64,000 nt of DNA from 66-474 sp035281745 (GTDB taxonomy: Bacteria > Pseudomonadota > Gammaproteobacteria > Xanthomonadales > Rhodanobacteraceae), in the NCBI GenBank assembly GCA_035281745.1, contig DATEDI010000021.1:62001-126000 (forward strand). The letters are read 5' to 3'. Below the pieces are notes generated by a model. It made no database searches. It worked only from the letters and a program-made list of their open reading frames with translations, and was not told where the DNA came from. The translations under genes were made by a program, and so were the position numbers. Below are positions 48,104 to 57,880 of this stretch, piece after piece (the stretch's first letter is position 1; every line of letters begins with the position of its first letter).

Positions 48104-48185
48104 GTAGGGCGGGAGAAGCCGCGCAGCGGCGTATCCCGCCGACAAACGGGGCATGGCGGGATACGCTGCGCTCCTCCTGCCCTAC
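48104..48185. repeat. GTAGGGCGGG-type repeat between groES and cutA
   Basis: GTAGGGCGGG at the left and CCTGCCCTAC at the right enclose an inverted sequence with GCGCTCC, the same family as 24792-24856. Confidence 0.6.
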
Positions 48186-48238
48186 CGGTTCCGCCTCCGG
48201 CCCGTCACAATTCCAGAGGTCGTGCCGGACTCATCGCC

Positions 48239-48556
48239 ATGCCCCTGCTCTGTCTTTCCACCTGCCCGGATGCTGAAACGGCCGCCATCATCGCCCGAAC
48301 GCTGGTCGACGAGCGGCTGGCGGCTTGCGTGAACCGGCTGCCGGGCGTGGCATCCACCTATCGCTGGCAAGGCAAAATCCATGAGGATGCCGAGGTCCTG
48401 CTGCTGATCAAGACCACCCGCGAACGCTTCGACACGCTGCGCGACCGGCTGGCGGAACTGCATCCCTACGAGATGCCTGAGCTGCTGGCGTTCGAAGTTG
48501 CGGACGGCCTGCCGGCCTATCTCGAATGGGTCGCGCGCGAAACGGCGAACCGGTGA
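48239..48556 (+). CDS. cutA: CutA-family divalent-cation-tolerance protein
   Basis: A 105-residue CutA1 protein (CLSTCPDAETAAIIARTLVDERLAACVNRLPGVASTYRWQGKIHEDAEVLLLIKTT), matching the trimeric CutA fold. E. coli links cutA to copper tolerance and to dsbD expression, and here too dsbD follows directly (86 bp). The ATG at 48239 is chosen; the open frame upstream contains repeat sequence. Confidence 0.92.
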   Translation: MPLLCLSTCPDAETAAIIARTLVDERLAACVNRLPGVASTYRWQGKIHEDAEVLLLIKTTRERFDTLRDRLAELHPYEMPELLAFEVADGLPAYLEWVARETANR

Positions 48557-48641
48557 CTGGCAGCGCGGGCGGGGGCCTGCGACAATGAAACCCGGCGCGG
48601 GCCGGTCTATGTGGCTCCGCCCCTGCTTTTTGGTCATCCCG

Positions 48642-50468
48642 ATGCTTTCCCGACAGATTCTTGTACGCCTGATGGTTTTTGCGGCGGCGTTGTTCGTGGC
48701 CGCGGGCGCGCATGCCCAAACCAGCAGCCCCGGCGAAGGGCTGCTGCCGGTGACCCAGGCGTTTGCGCTGAAGGCCACCATCGACAAGCCCGGTGTCGTC
48801 GCGCTGCATTTCGACATCGCGCCGCACTATTACCTCTACCGCGGACGCATCCACGCGAAGATCCTGACGCCCGGCGTCACGGCTGGCACGCTGCAGACGC
48901 CGGCCGGCACCCGGGAGCACGACCCGTACCTCGGTGACGTGGAGATTTATCACGACGCCGTCGATGCATCGCTGCCCTACACCGCGGCGGGCGCCGTACC
49001 GGCGGCGTTGAAAGTGGAAGTGGAGTACCAGGGCTGCCACGAGGTCGCCCCCAAGATCTGCTATCCGCCAAATACCGAGACGTTCACCCTGCCCACCTCC
49101 GGCGGCGGCCCGATCGGTGCGGCCGGTGGCGGGGCAGCCGGCGGCGGCGCGCCGCGCAATCCGATCACCTCGTCATTGACGGGCGCAACGAACGCACAGG
49201 CATTGGCCGGCGATCAGGCAATCGCGCAAGCGGCCCACCCCATCGGCACGGGCTTGGCGCTCGCACTGCTGTTGGCCTTCGTCGGCGGGTTGATCCTGAA
49301 CCTGATGCCGTGCGTGCTGCCGGTGCTGGCGATCAAGGCGGTTGGCGTGCTGGAAGGCGGCGAGTCGCGCCAACGCGCCCGCGCGCATGCATTGGCCTAC
49401 GCGGCGGGTGTGATCGCGACCTTTCTCGCGATCGGACTCACGATCATTGGCCTGCGCGGTGCCGGCCAGGCTGTCGGCTGGGGCACGCAGTTGCAACAAC
49501 CAGTGATCGTGGCCGTGCTGGCGTGCGTGCTGTTTGCGGTCGGGTTGTCGATGTCGGGCGTGGTGCAGTTGGGTTCGGGGCTGGGGAATGTCGGTACTGG
49601 CCTGACCCGTCGCGGTGGCGCGGTCGGACACTTCTTCACGGGCGTGCTGGCGGTGATCGTGGCGAGTCCTTGTACCGCGCCGTTCATGGGCGTGGCGCTG
49701 GCGTACGCGTTCGTCGCGCCGGCAGCGCACGAGCTGCTGGTGATGCTGGTACTGGGCATCGGGCTTGCCTTGCCGCTGACGCTGATCGGCCTCGTGCCCG
49801 CGATGGCGCGCTGGCTGCCGAAGCCCGGCCGCTGGATGGAAACGCTGAAACAGATCCTCGCGTTCCCGATGTATTTGTCGGCTGTATGGCTGGTGTGGGT
49901 GCTGGCGCACCAGCGCGGCGCGAACGCGGTGGCGATGGTGCTGGTGGCGATGGTGCTGCTGGCCGCCGCGTCGTGGTGGCACGGACGGGGCCGGTCGGGT
50001 CGCACACTCGGCCACGCCTTCACGCTGGTGCTGGCGGTCGCGGCGGCGGCATCGCTGTACGGCGTCACGCGAATCGCGCCGATTTCGCAGGGCGCTTCGT
50101 CGAACAGCGATGCAGTGGTCTTCAGCCCGGCCAGACTGCAATCGCTGCGCGACGCTGGAACCCCGGTATTCGTGGACATTGGCGCGGACTGGTGCGTCAC
50201 CTGCAAGGCCAACGAATATGCGGTGCTTGACACGCAAGGGTTCAAGGATCTGCTCGCGCAAACCGGCGCGGTATACATGAAGGGTGACTGGACCGACGTC
50301 GATCCCGAAATCGGCGCCTACCTGAAATCCTTCCATTCGCCCGGCGTGCCGCTGTACGTGGTGTATCCGCGCGGCGGGGGCGAGGGGCGCGCGCTGCCGA
50401 CAGTGCTGACTTCATCGCTGGTCCGCAATGCGCTGGTCCATGCCGACAGGGAACCCGCGGCGCGATGA
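48642..50468 (+). CDS. dsbD: Thiol:disulfide interchange protein DsbD
   Basis: A 608-residue protein from the ATG at 48642 (signal MLSRQILVRLMVFAAALFVAAGAHA). Upstream in-frame ATGs at 48585 and 48609 are possible. The N-terminal domain has C132 and C140 (YQGCHEVAPKICYPP). The membrane domain has the paired cysteines of MPCVLP (C224) and SPCTAP (C344), and the C-terminal thioredoxin domain has WCVTC (C518, C521). DsbD moves electrons from cytoplasmic thioredoxin to periplasmic DsbC, DsbG and CcmG. A Gly/Ala linker at about 154-172 joins the first two domains. Confidence 0.93.
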   Translation: MLSRQILVRLMVFAAALFVAAGAHAQTSSPGEGLLPVTQAFALKATIDKPGVVALHFDIAPHYYLYRGRIHAKILTPGVTAGTLQTPAGTREHDPYLGDVEIYHDAVDASLPYTAAGAVPAALKVEVEYQGCHEVAPKICYPPNTETFTLPTSGGGPIGAAGGGAAGGGAPRNPITSSLTGATNAQALAGDQAIAQAAHPIGTGLALALLLAFVGGLILNLMPCVLPVLAIKAVGVLEGGESRQRARAHALAYAAGVIATFLAIGLTIIGLRGAGQAVGWGTQLQQPVIVAVLACVLFAVGLSMSGVVQLGSGLGNVGTGLTRRGGAVGHFFTGVLAVIVASPCTAPFMGVALAYAFVAPAAHELLVMLVLGIGLALPLTLIGLVPAMARWLPKPGRWMETLKQILAFPMYLSAVWLVWVLAHQRGANAVAMVLVAMVLLAAASWWHGRGRSGRTLGHAFTLVLAVAAAASLYGVTRIAPISQGASSNSDAVVFSPARLQSLRDAGTPVFVDIGADWCVTCKANEYAVLDTQGFKDLLAQTGAVYMKGDWTDVDPEIGAYLKSFHSPGVPLYVVYPRGGGEGRALPTVLTSSLVRNALVHADREPAAR

Positions 50469-51031
50469 TGGATCGCCGCACGATCGTGATCCTGGTGCTC
50501 GCCTGCCTTGCCGCGGCCGGCGGCTGGTGGCTGCAGAACGGATGGGCGGCTCGCATGCCGGATCAACCGCCTGCGCCCGCCGGCGTCAAGACCTTCGCGG
50601 TCGGCGATTCGGTGAGCGGCTACACCTTGCCGGATGCGACGGGCCAGACCACCACGCTGGCGAAATGGCACGGCAAGGTGGTGGTGCTGAACTTCTGGGC
50701 AAGCTGGTGCGTGCCGTGCATCAAGGAAATGCCGATGCTCGCAAGGTTCCAGCACGAACACGCGACTGACGGCGCGCAGGTCGTCGGCATCGCGATGGAA
50801 CAGCCGCAATCGGCGGCGGCATTCGTGAAACGGGTGGCGGTCGATTACCCCATCCTGATCGGCATAGACGCCGACCCCGTGCCGACCACAGTGTTCGGCG
50901 ACACCGCGGGCTTGCTGCCCTACAGCGTGCTGATCAGCCGCGACGGCCACATCCTTGAAACGAAACTGGGGCCGCTCGACGAAGCGCTGCTCGAGGACTG
51001 GTTGAAAGAAGCCACTCCAGCCAAGCCCTGA
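50465..51031 (+). CDS. TlpA-like periplasmic thiol:disulfide oxidoreductase
   Basis: A 188-residue protein with an N-terminal membrane anchor (about 6-25) and a redoxin domain whose WCVPC lies at 81-85 (C82, C85). This is TlpA/ResA-type, used for reducing apocytochromes or copper-site cysteines, and it is a natural client of the DsbD encoded immediately upstream. Its ATG overlaps the dsbD stop in ATGATG (TGA at 50466-50468), so translation is coupled. An ATG three bases later is equally possible. Confidence 0.9.
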   Translation: MMDRRTIVILVLACLAAAGGWWLQNGWAARMPDQPPAPAGVKTFAVGDSVSGYTLPDATGQTTTLAKWHGKVVVLNFWASWCVPCIKEMPMLARFQHEHATDGAQVVGIAMEQPQSAAAFVKRVAVDYPILIGIDADPVPTTVFGDTAGLLPYSVLISRDGHILETKLGPLDEALLEDWLKEATPAKP

Positions 51032-51135
51032 AACACGCTTGTAACTTCGTTCAACTCCGGCGAAACGCTGGACAAAAAGTGAACGACAGTTCAGACTTCG
51101 CCGCTTCCGGCCCGACCGCAGGTTACGCTCGCAGC

Positions 51136-51579
51136 GTGGCGAAGATTCTTGTACTCCATGGCCCCAACCTCAACCTGCTCGGTGACCGCGAGCCGGAGGT
51201 GTATGGCCGCACCACGCTCAAGGACATCGACGCCGCACTGACTCGGCAGGCGGAGACCGCCAGTCACACGCTGACCAGTTGTCAGTCGAACGCCGAACAC
51301 GAACTCGTCGAGCGGGTGCAGGCGGCCAAGCGGGATGCGACGGCTTTCATCCTGATCAACCCGGCCGCCTTCACCCACACGTCGGTGGCGTTGCGCGATG
51401 CGCTGGCCGCCGTCGCGATTCCCTTCATCGAGGTACACGTTTCGAACCCTCACGCGCGCGAGCCGTTCCGCCGCCAGTCGTATTTCTCCGACCTTGCCGT
51501 CGGTATCGTTGCCGGTTTCGGCGCCGACAGTTACCGCTATGCGTTGGACGCCGCGATCAAGCGGCTGGCCGACGCCTGA
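51136..51579 (+). CDS. aroQ: 3-dehydroquinate dehydratase, type II
   Basis: A 147-residue protein from a GTG at 51136 (VAKILVLHGPNLNLLGDREPEVYG). It has catalytic Y23 in REPEVYG, R18, and H101 in EVHVSNPHAREPF, with INPAAFTHTSVALRDAL. The enzyme makes 3-dehydroshikimate in the shikimate pathway. A longer GTG start at 51079 would add 19 residues (NDSSDFAASG) not typical of the family. aroQ directly upstream of accB-accC is a common arrangement. Confidence 0.95.
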   Translation: MAKILVLHGPNLNLLGDREPEVYGRTTLKDIDAALTRQAETASHTLTSCQSNAEHELVERVQAAKRDATAFILINPAAFTHTSVALRDALAAVAIPFIEVHVSNPHAREPFRRQSYFSDLAVGIVAGFGADSYRYALDAAIKRLADA

Positions 51580-51607
51580 CCCCTCATCCGAACACAGCGA
51601 GACCGTC

Positions 51608-52084
51608 ATGGATCTCAGAAAAGTCAAAAAGCTGATCGAACTGCTGGAAGAATCCAATCTCTCGGAACTCGAGATCAAGGAAGGCGAAGAAGTCGTCCGC
51701 CTGTCGCGCTTCCCCACCGGCGGTGTGGTCGCCCCACAGATGATCGCCGCACCGGCGCCCATGATGGCCGCGCCCATGGCGGCACCGGCTGCGTCCGCGG
51801 CCGCCGCCGTCGCTCCGGTACCGACCACGACCGAGCCCGGCCTGCCGCCGGGCACCGTGGTGCGTTCACCGATGGTCGGCACCTTCTACGCCGCGTCCTC
51901 GCCGGGCGCCGAAGCGTTCGTGAAGGTCGGCCAGCAGGTCAAGATCGGCGATCCGCTGGGCGTGATCGAAGCGATGAAAATGTTCAACCAGATCGAGGCC
52001 GAAGTGGCCGGCACCGTACTCGCGATCGCGGCCGAAAACGGCCAAGCCGTGGAATTCGATGAACCGCTGTTCGTGATCGGCTGA
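51608..52084 (+). CDS. accB: Acetyl-CoA carboxylase biotin carboxyl carrier protein
   Basis: A 158-residue BCCP with an Ala/Pro-rich linker (about 40-75) and the biotinyl domain whose acceptor is K124 in EAMKM. It carries the carboxylated biotin between biotin carboxylase and carboxyltransferase, the first committed step of fatty-acid synthesis. It starts at 51608, 28 bp after aroQ, and its stop overlaps the accC start by one base. Confidence 0.97.
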   Translation: MDLRKVKKLIELLEESNLSELEIKEGEEVVRLSRFPTGGVVAPQMIAAPAPMMAAPMAAPAASAAAAVAPVPTTTEPGLPPGTVVRSPMVGTFYAASSPGAEAFVKVGQQVKIGDPLGVIEAMKMFNQIEAEVAGTVLAIAAENGQAVEFDEPLFVIG

Positions 52085-53460
52085 TGCCCGTGCTAGACAA
52101 AGTCCTCATTGCCAATCGCGGCGAAATCGCGCTGCGCGTGCTGCGCGCCTGCCAAACCATGGGCATCAAGACGGTGGCAGTGCATTCGACCGCGGACCGG
52201 AATCTGAAGCACGTCGGCATGGCCGATGAAGCCATCTGCATTGGCCCGGCGCCGTCCGCGCAAAGCTATTTGAACATTCCGGCCATCATCGCCGCGGCCG
52301 AAGTCACCGACGCATCCGCGATCCATCCGGGCTACGGCTTCCTGTCCGAGAATGCCGACTTCGCCGAACAGGTCGAGCAGTCGGGATTCGTGTTCGTCGG
52401 TCCGCGCGCGGAAACCATCCGTCTGATGGGCGACAAGGTCGAAGCGATCAAGGCCATGAAGACAGCCGGTGTGCCGTGCGTGCCGGGATCGGGTGGCCCG
52501 CTCGACGACGACGTCGAACGCAGTCTCAAGATTGCGCGTGAAATCGGCTACCCGGTGCTGATCAAGGCCGCGGGCGGCGGCGGCGGACGCGGCATGCGCG
52601 ACGTGCATACCGAGGCGCATCTCGGCAACGCCATCGCGACCACGCGCGCGGAAGCGCGTGCCGCATTCGGCAACGACATGGTGTACATGGAGAAGTTCCT
52701 GGAAAACCCGCGCCACGTGGAAATCCAGGTACTGGCCGACGGACAAGGCCGCGCGGTGCACCTGTGCGAACGCGATTGTTCGATGCAGCGTCGTCACCAG
52801 AAGGTGGTCGAGGAAGCGCCCGCGCCCGGCATCACGCCCGAAATGCGCGCCGAGATCGGCAAGGTGTGCACCGACGCCTGCATCCGCATCGGCTATCGCG
52901 GCGCCGGCACGTTCGAGTTCCTGTTCCAGGATGGGTGCTTTTATTTCATCGAGATGAACACCCGCATCCAGGTCGAGCACCCGGTAACCGAGTTGATCAC
53001 CGGTGTGGACCTGGTGCGCGAACAATTGCTGATCGCGGCGGGCCAGCCGCTGTCGATCAGGCAGGAGGACATCATTCCGCGCGGCCACGCGATCGAATGC
53101 CGCATCAATGCCGAAGATCCCGACACCTTCATGCCCAGCCCCGGCATGGTGAAGCGCTTCGAGGCGCCGGGCGGCCCCGGCGTCCGCATCGACACACATC
53201 TGTACGACGGCTACAAGATTCCGCCGAACTACGACTCGATGATTGGCAAGCTGATCGTGCACGGCTTCGACCGCAAGACCGCGATCGCGCGCATGCGCAC
53301 CGCGCTCAGCGAAACCGTGATCGAGGGCGTCAAGACCAACCTGCCACTGCAGCAGCGCATCATGGCCGACTCGGGTTTCAAGCACGGCGGACGCAACATC
53401 CATTATTTGGAAAAGCGCATCCGCGAGCAGAAGGAAAAGGGCATCGGGCTGGGGAGCTGA
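52084..53460 (+). CDS. accC: Acetyl-CoA carboxylase biotin carboxylase subunit
   Basis: A 458-residue biotin carboxylase. ATP-grasp features include IKAAGGGGGRGMRDV, the HEEAPAP-type EEAPAPGITPEMR, and FEFLFQDGCFYFIEMNTRIQVEHPVTELITG. It carboxylates biotin on AccB with bicarbonate and ATP. It starts at the ATG overlapping the accB TGA (TGATG), so the two are co-translated. Confidence 0.97.
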   Translation: MPVLDKVLIANRGEIALRVLRACQTMGIKTVAVHSTADRNLKHVGMADEAICIGPAPSAQSYLNIPAIIAAAEVTDASAIHPGYGFLSENADFAEQVEQSGFVFVGPRAETIRLMGDKVEAIKAMKTAGVPCVPGSGGPLDDDVERSLKIAREIGYPVLIKAAGGGGGRGMRDVHTEAHLGNAIATTRAEARAAFGNDMVYMEKFLENPRHVEIQVLADGQGRAVHLCERDCSMQRRHQKVVEEAPAPGITPEMRAEIGKVCTDACIRIGYRGAGTFEFLFQDGCFYFIEMNTRIQVEHPVTELITGVDLVREQLLIAAGQPLSIRQEDIIPRGHAIECRINAEDPDTFMPSPGMVKRFEAPGGPGVRIDTHLYDGYKIPPNYDSMIGKLIVHGFDRKTAIARMRTALSETVIEGVKTNLPLQQRIMADSGFKHGGRNIHYLEKRIREQKEKGIGLGS

Positions 53461-53508
53461 GGTCAGGACTCGGGACCGGAAACTCGGGAAAGCGCAACAA
53501 CCTTTGTC

Positions 53509-53645
53509 GTCATTACGGACAAGCCCGCGAGCGGGCGCGATCCGGAACCCAGTGCCTTTTTGCTTCCCGATTACGCCAAACCCAAAGCAAGTCACCGGGT
53601 TCCGGGTTCTGCCCGCAAACGACGGGGGCAGCCCCGGAATGACGA
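53509..53645. repeat. GTCATTCCGG-type inverted repeat upstream of prmA
   Basis: GTCATTACGG at the left and CCCCGGAATGAC at the right enclose about 135 bp in the accC-prmA gap (53461-53698), which holds no gene. Confidence 0.6.
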
Positions 53646-53698
53646 TTCTTTAGAATCTCTGCGCTTATCGCATTTCCTTCCATCTCCTCATCCCTCTG

Positions 53699-54604
53699 AT
53701 GCCCTGGCTCGAACTCCAGCTCACCCTCGACGCTTCCGACCAGCCGCGCGCCGAAGCCGCGCTGGAAGATCTCGGCGCGCTGTCGGTGACATTGATGGAC
53801 GCCGACGCGGACACCCCCGACGAGGCCGCGATCTTCGAGCCGGGCGTGGGCGAAACGCCGCTGTGGCATTCGTTGACGCTGCTCGCATTGTTCGAAGCCG
53901 ATCGCGACCGGCGCGGCATCGTGCACGTGCTGCAGGATGCGTTGCCTGAACTCGCGCCCGACGCCCTCGCGTTCCGCGAAGTCGCCGACCAGGATTGGGA
54001 ACGCGCGTGGATGGACCGCTATCGGCCGATGCAATTCGGACGCCGGTTGTGGATCTACCCATGGAACATCGAGCCACCGGATGATCGCGACGCTTCCAAA
54101 ATCATTCGCCTCGATCCCGGCCTCGCCTTCGGCACTGGTACGCATCCGACCACCGCGCTCTGCCTCGAATGGCTGGACGACATCGATCTCGCGGGCAAAA
54201 CCCTCATCGACTACGGCTGCGGCTCGGGCGTCCTCGCGATTGCGGCCCTGAAACTCGGCGCCGCGCACGCGATCGGCGTGGACAACGATTCGCAGGCGCT
54301 CAACGCCACGCGCGACAACGCCACGCGCAATGAAGTCGGGGACCGCCTGCATGTGTGCTTGCCGGACGAACTGCCAGCAGACGCGCACACCGACGTGTTC
54401 GTCGCCAACATCCTTGCCGGGCCGCTCGCCGAACTGGCGCCGCGCTTCGCGGCAGTGTGCAAGCCCGCCGCGCCCTTCGCGCTGTCGGGCATTCTGGCCG
54501 GGCAGGAAGGCGAACTGCTGGATCGCTATCGCGCCTGCGGGTTCGTCGAGCTGCGCGCCGTCCACCGCGAGGATTGGGTTCGCATCGAAGGCATCCGTGA
54601 ATAA
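53699..54604 (+). CDS. prmA: Ribosomal protein L11 methyltransferase
   Basis: A 301-residue SAM-dependent methyltransferase. The substrate motif GLAFGTGTHPTT is at 141-152 and the SAM motif DYGCGSGVLAI starts at 171, followed by a later NILAGPL (motif IV). It trimethylates ribosomal protein L11. It begins an apparent prmA-zinc ribbon protein-fis-purH run of co-oriented genes. Confidence 0.95.
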   Translation: MPWLELQLTLDASDQPRAEAALEDLGALSVTLMDADADTPDEAAIFEPGVGETPLWHSLTLLALFEADRDRRGIVHVLQDALPELAPDALAFREVADQDWERAWMDRYRPMQFGRRLWIYPWNIEPPDDRDASKIIRLDPGLAFGTGTHPTTALCLEWLDDIDLAGKTLIDYGCGSGVLAIAALKLGAAHAIGVDNDSQALNATRDNATRNEVGDRLHVCLPDELPADAHTDVFVANILAGPLAELAPRFAAVCKPAAPFALSGILAGQEGELLDRYRACGFVELRAVHREDWVRIEGIRE

Positions 54605-54640
54605 CGCCTCACGGCGGCTACCCTGACCTACAATCCCGGC

Positions 54641-55882
54641 ATGTACACCCAGTGCCCGGAATGTCTGACGGTTTACGCGATCGATGAAGACGCGTTGCAG
54701 GCTTCGCTCGGCATCGTGCGCTGCGGTCACTGCGACAAACGCTTCGACGCGCTGCGCACGCTGTCGGACACATTGCCGATCGAACCCTTGACGCCGCTGC
54801 CCGAGCAGGAACCGTCCGAACGCGCTCCCACGTTGACCGAGGCAGTGCCACCTGCCGCATTCGAATCGGCGACCAGGAAGGCGCGCCAGAAGAAAACCGG
54901 TCCGTCACCGAAAGTGGAATCCGCATCCCCGGCTTCGGCTTCCGATGCACCCTCGGGCGGCGCCGACGATTGGTTCTCCGATCTCGAATCTGAGCTGACG
55001 ACGACATCCGAACCGGCGGACGACGATGCGTCGTCGCCCACGGATGCGGACATCGAAAACTGGACCATCGAATTTCCGTCCGAAAGCGACCTGCCCCATG
55101 CGCGCGCGGAAAGCGCCGGCAGCGCGGAGTCCGATGAAGCAGCGGCCACGTTCACGGACCAATCCGACGCGCCGGAATTCGAAGTCGAAGCGCCGGAGCC
55201 ATTCGACGCACCGCATGCCTCGGCAATCCTGGAAGCAGAGTCATTCGAAGAACAGGAAACCGCGCAGCCGATCGAATCGCCCGATGATGCGGAAGCGACC
55301 GCCGGTGACGAATCGGCCCTCGATGTTTCCGCAGAAATTCCGGCCGACAATGGCGACATCGAAGCGGAGGCCATGCCCGCGCCGGTCTACGTGCGACCGC
55401 AGCGCCGCGTCTCGCGCGCCAGCGTGGCGTGGGCGCTGGGTTGCGTGCTGCTCGCACTGCTGCTGGCCACGCAATTGGCGTGGGCCGACCGGATCGAGTT
55501 GTTCCGGAACCCGACGACGCAGCCATGGATCGCGCGTATCTGCCGTGCCGTTCCCTGCAACCTGCCGCCGATCAAGGACACGACGAAGCTCGAATTGCTG
55601 TCGCGCGACGTCCGCCCGGACCCCAACGCCGCGGGCGCATTGACCATCACGGCCACCGTGCGCAACAACGCCGGATTCAGCCAGTCGTGGCCGGTGGTGG
55701 TCGTGGAGCTCAACGATCTCGACAACAAGCCGGTCGCGATGCGGCGCTTCCGCCCGTCCGAATACATGACCGACCGGGCGCGGCGCGATGCCGGTATCGC
55801 GCCGGGCGCGACCGCGGTGGTGGCGTTCGAAGTGGCGGACCCGGGCAGGCGCGCGGTCGCGTTCCAGTTCGGTTTCGAATGA
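54641..55882 (+). CDS. Zinc-ribbon, DUF3426-family membrane protein
   Basis: A 413-residue protein with an N-terminal zinc ribbon (C5, C8, C28, C31 in QCPECLTVYAI and RCGHCDKRF). A long acidic, low-complexity linker (about 50-245, rich in Glu/Asp/Ser/Ala) follows, then one membrane helix (about 255-275) and a periplasmic DUF3426 domain at the C-terminus. The family is found next to prmA/fis in proteobacteria and is thought to be a membrane-associated regulator. The linker is unusually long and acidic. It lies 37 bp after prmA. Confidence 0.88.
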   Translation: MYTQCPECLTVYAIDEDALQASLGIVRCGHCDKRFDALRTLSDTLPIEPLTPLPEQEPSERAPTLTEAVPPAAFESATRKARQKKTGPSPKVESASPASASDAPSGGADDWFSDLESELTTTSEPADDDASSPTDADIENWTIEFPSESDLPHARAESAGSAESDEAAATFTDQSDAPEFEVEAPEPFDAPHASAILEAESFEEQETAQPIESPDDAEATAGDESALDVSAEIPADNGDIEAEAMPAPVYVRPQRRVSRASVAWALGCVLLALLLATQLAWADRIELFRNPTTQPWIARICRAVPCNLPPIKDTTKLELLSRDVRPDPNAAGALTITATVRNNAGFSQSWPVVVVELNDLDNKPVAMRRFRPSEYMTDRARRDAGIAPGATAVVAFEVADPGRRAVAFQFGFE

Positions 55883-55977
55883 GCGCACGTCCTGCGCTGC
55901 ATGGGCCTCCGCTGCTAGACTCCCCGGTTCGCAGGCGCGCGCATCTTGCGCGCACAGGGTCGAAACGCAGACGCTTC

Positions 55978-56274
55978 ATGGGCAACCTTCCGCCGAACGC
56001 ACCGCAGCCGCCCGCCGACGCCTCGGGTTCCGCGCGCGGGACCATGCCCACGCTGGGCGACTGCATGGCGCTGAACGCGCGTCGCTACCTCGCCGACCTC
56101 AACGGCACGCCCTGCCGCGACGGTTTGTATGCGCGGATGTTGCGCGAAATCGAACCGCCGTTGCTGCGCGAAGTACTGGCCTGGAGCGGTGGCAATCAGA
56201 GCCGCGCTGCCGAAATCCTGGGCATCCATCGCGCCACGCTGCGAAAAAAATTGCGCGACCTCGGCCTCGACTGA
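55978..56274 (+). CDS. fis: DNA-binding protein Fis
   Basis: A 98-residue Fis. The C-terminal helix-turn-helix is GGNQSRAAEILGIHRATLRKKLRDLGLD (about 71-98), matching E. coli Fis, with the N-terminal extension longer and less conserved. Fis bends DNA and regulates rRNA genes, recombination and growth-phase genes. It is followed 23 bp later by purH, a linkage recurring in gammaproteobacteria (prmA-dusB-fis-purH variants; here a DUF3426 gene takes the middle place). Confidence 0.95.
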   Translation: MGNLPPNAPQPPADASGSARGTMPTLGDCMALNARRYLADLNGTPCRDGLYARMLREIEPPLLREVLAWSGGNQSRAAEILGIHRATLRKKLRDLGLD

Positions 56275-56296
56275 CCACACAGGACCACCCACACCC

Positions 56297-57880
56297 ATGA
56301 CCGGATCGGGCATCGTCACCACGCGCCGCGCGCTGCTGAGCGTTTCGGACAAGACCGGATTGGCCGATGTGGGCCGCGCGCTGCACGCGTTGGGCGTGGA
56401 GTTGATTTCCACCGGCGGCAGCGCGGCAGCCCTGCGCGAAGCCGGCATACCGGTGCGCGACGTGAGCCAGGTGACCGGCTTCCCCGAGATCATGGACGGC
56501 CGCGTCAAGACATTGCATCCCGCGGTGCACGGCGGCCTGCTGGGCCGGCGCGGCGCAGACGATGCCGTGATGCGCGAACACGCGATCCTGCCCATCGATC
56601 TGCTGGTGGTGAACCTGTATCCGTTCGCGCGCACCGTCGCGCACGCCGGCACCACATACGAAGAAGCCATCGAGCAGATCGACATCGGCGGTCCCGCGAT
56701 GTTGCGTGCAGGCGCCAAGAACCATGAACGCGTCACGGTGGTGTGCGATCCGTCCGATTATCCGGAACTTGTCGAAACGCTGCGTCGCGACGGCGGCACC
56801 TCGTTCGAGCAGCGGCGCCGCTTCGCGGCCAAGGTATTCGCACACACTGCGCGCTACGACGGCATGATCGCCGACTGGCTTTCCGCGCGCACCGACGGCG
56901 AGCCGCGCGAAGCTTATCCGCCCACGCTGCATCTGGCGCTGCGCCGCGTGCAGGAAATGCGCTATGGCGAAAATCCGCATCAAGCCGCCGCGCTGTACCT
57001 CGACGGTCGCGCCACCGCCGGCACCGTCGCGGGCGCCACGGTGCTGGCCGGCAAGGAAATGTCGTACAACAACATCGTCGATGCCGACACCGCGCTGGAA
57101 TGCGTGAAGGCTTTCGACAAGACGCCAGCATGCGTGATCGTCAAGCACGCCAATCCCTGCGGCGTCGCGCTGGCCGCCAATCCGGTGGAAGCTTACGAAC
57201 GCGCCTTTGCCTGCGACGCGACTTCGGCGTTCGGCGGCATCATCGCCTTCAACCGGCCGATCGATGGCGCGCTGGCGCAGGCGATCCTTTCGAGACAATT
57301 CGTCGAAGTGCTGGTGGCGCCCTCCTTCGACGAGGAGGCGCTGGTCGCGCTGCGCAAGAAACCCAACGTGCGCGCGCTCGCGACCGGTGAGTGGCCTGCG
57401 GAACCCGATGTCGCCCCGCGCCAGTTGCGCAGCATTGCAGGCGGCGTGCTGGTGCAGGACGCCGACGTCGACACGCTGATGCTGTCCGACCTCAAAGTGG
57501 TTTCCCGCCGCGTGCCGGACGCCGAACAATTGCGCGACCTGTTGTTCGCGTGGCACGTCGCGATGTTCGTGAAGTCGAACGCGATCGTGTACGCGAAGAA
57601 CGGCGCCACCGTCGGCATCGGCGCCGGCCAGATGAGTCGCGTGATCAGCGTGAAGATCGCCGCGATGAAGGCGGCCGACGCGAAGCTTTCCACCGACGGC
57701 AGCGTGCTGGCGTCGGATGCGTTTTTCCCGTTCCGCGACAATATCGATCTCGCGGCCGGCGCCGGCGTGCGCGCGATCATCCAGCCCGGCGGCTCGATGC
57801 GCGATCAGGACGTCATCAACGCCGCGGACGAGCACGACATGGCGATGGTGTTTACGGGAACGCGGCATTTTCGTCACTGA
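56297..57880 (+). CDS. purH: Bifunctional AICAR formyltransferase/IMP cyclohydrolase
   Basis: A 527-residue enzyme. The N-terminal MGS-like cyclohydrolase domain (about 1-150, ALLSVSDKTGLADVGRALHALGVELISTGG) is followed by the formyltransferase domain with KHANPCGVA and SAFGGIIAFNRPID. It catalyses the last two steps of IMP synthesis. The ATG at 56297 is chosen; a longer open frame upstream overlaps fis. purD, its usual neighbour, is not in the window. Confidence 0.97.
   Translation: MTGSGIVTTRRALLSVSDKTGLADVGRALHALGVELISTGGSAAALREAGIPVRDVSQVTGFPEIMDGRVKTLHPAVHGGLLGRRGADDAVMREHAILPIDLLVVNLYPFARTVAHAGTTYEEAIEQIDIGGPAMLRAGAKNHERVTVVCDPSDYPELVETLRRDGGTSFEQRRRFAAKVFAHTARYDGMIADWLSARTDGEPREAYPPTLHLALRRVQEMRYGENPHQAAALYLDGRATAGTVAGATVLAGKEMSYNNIVDADTALECVKAFDKTPACVIVKHANPCGVALAANPVEAYERAFACDATSAFGGIIAFNRPIDGALAQAILSRQFVEVLVAPSFDEEALVALRKKPNVRALATGEWPAEPDVAPRQLRSIAGGVLVQDADVDTLMLSDLKVVSRRVPDAEQLRDLLFAWHVAMFVKSNAIVYAKNGATVGIGAGQMSRVISVKIAAMKAADAKLSTDGSVLASDAFFPFRDNIDLAAGAGVRAIIQPGGSMRDQDVINAADEHDMAMVFTGTRHFRH

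Noticed and set aside
48498..48641. Upstream extension of dsbD overlapping cutA
   Set aside because: The extension is in another frame of cutA and adds no conserved residues; a clear signal peptide begins at 48642, though starts at 48585 and 48609 cannot be ruled out.
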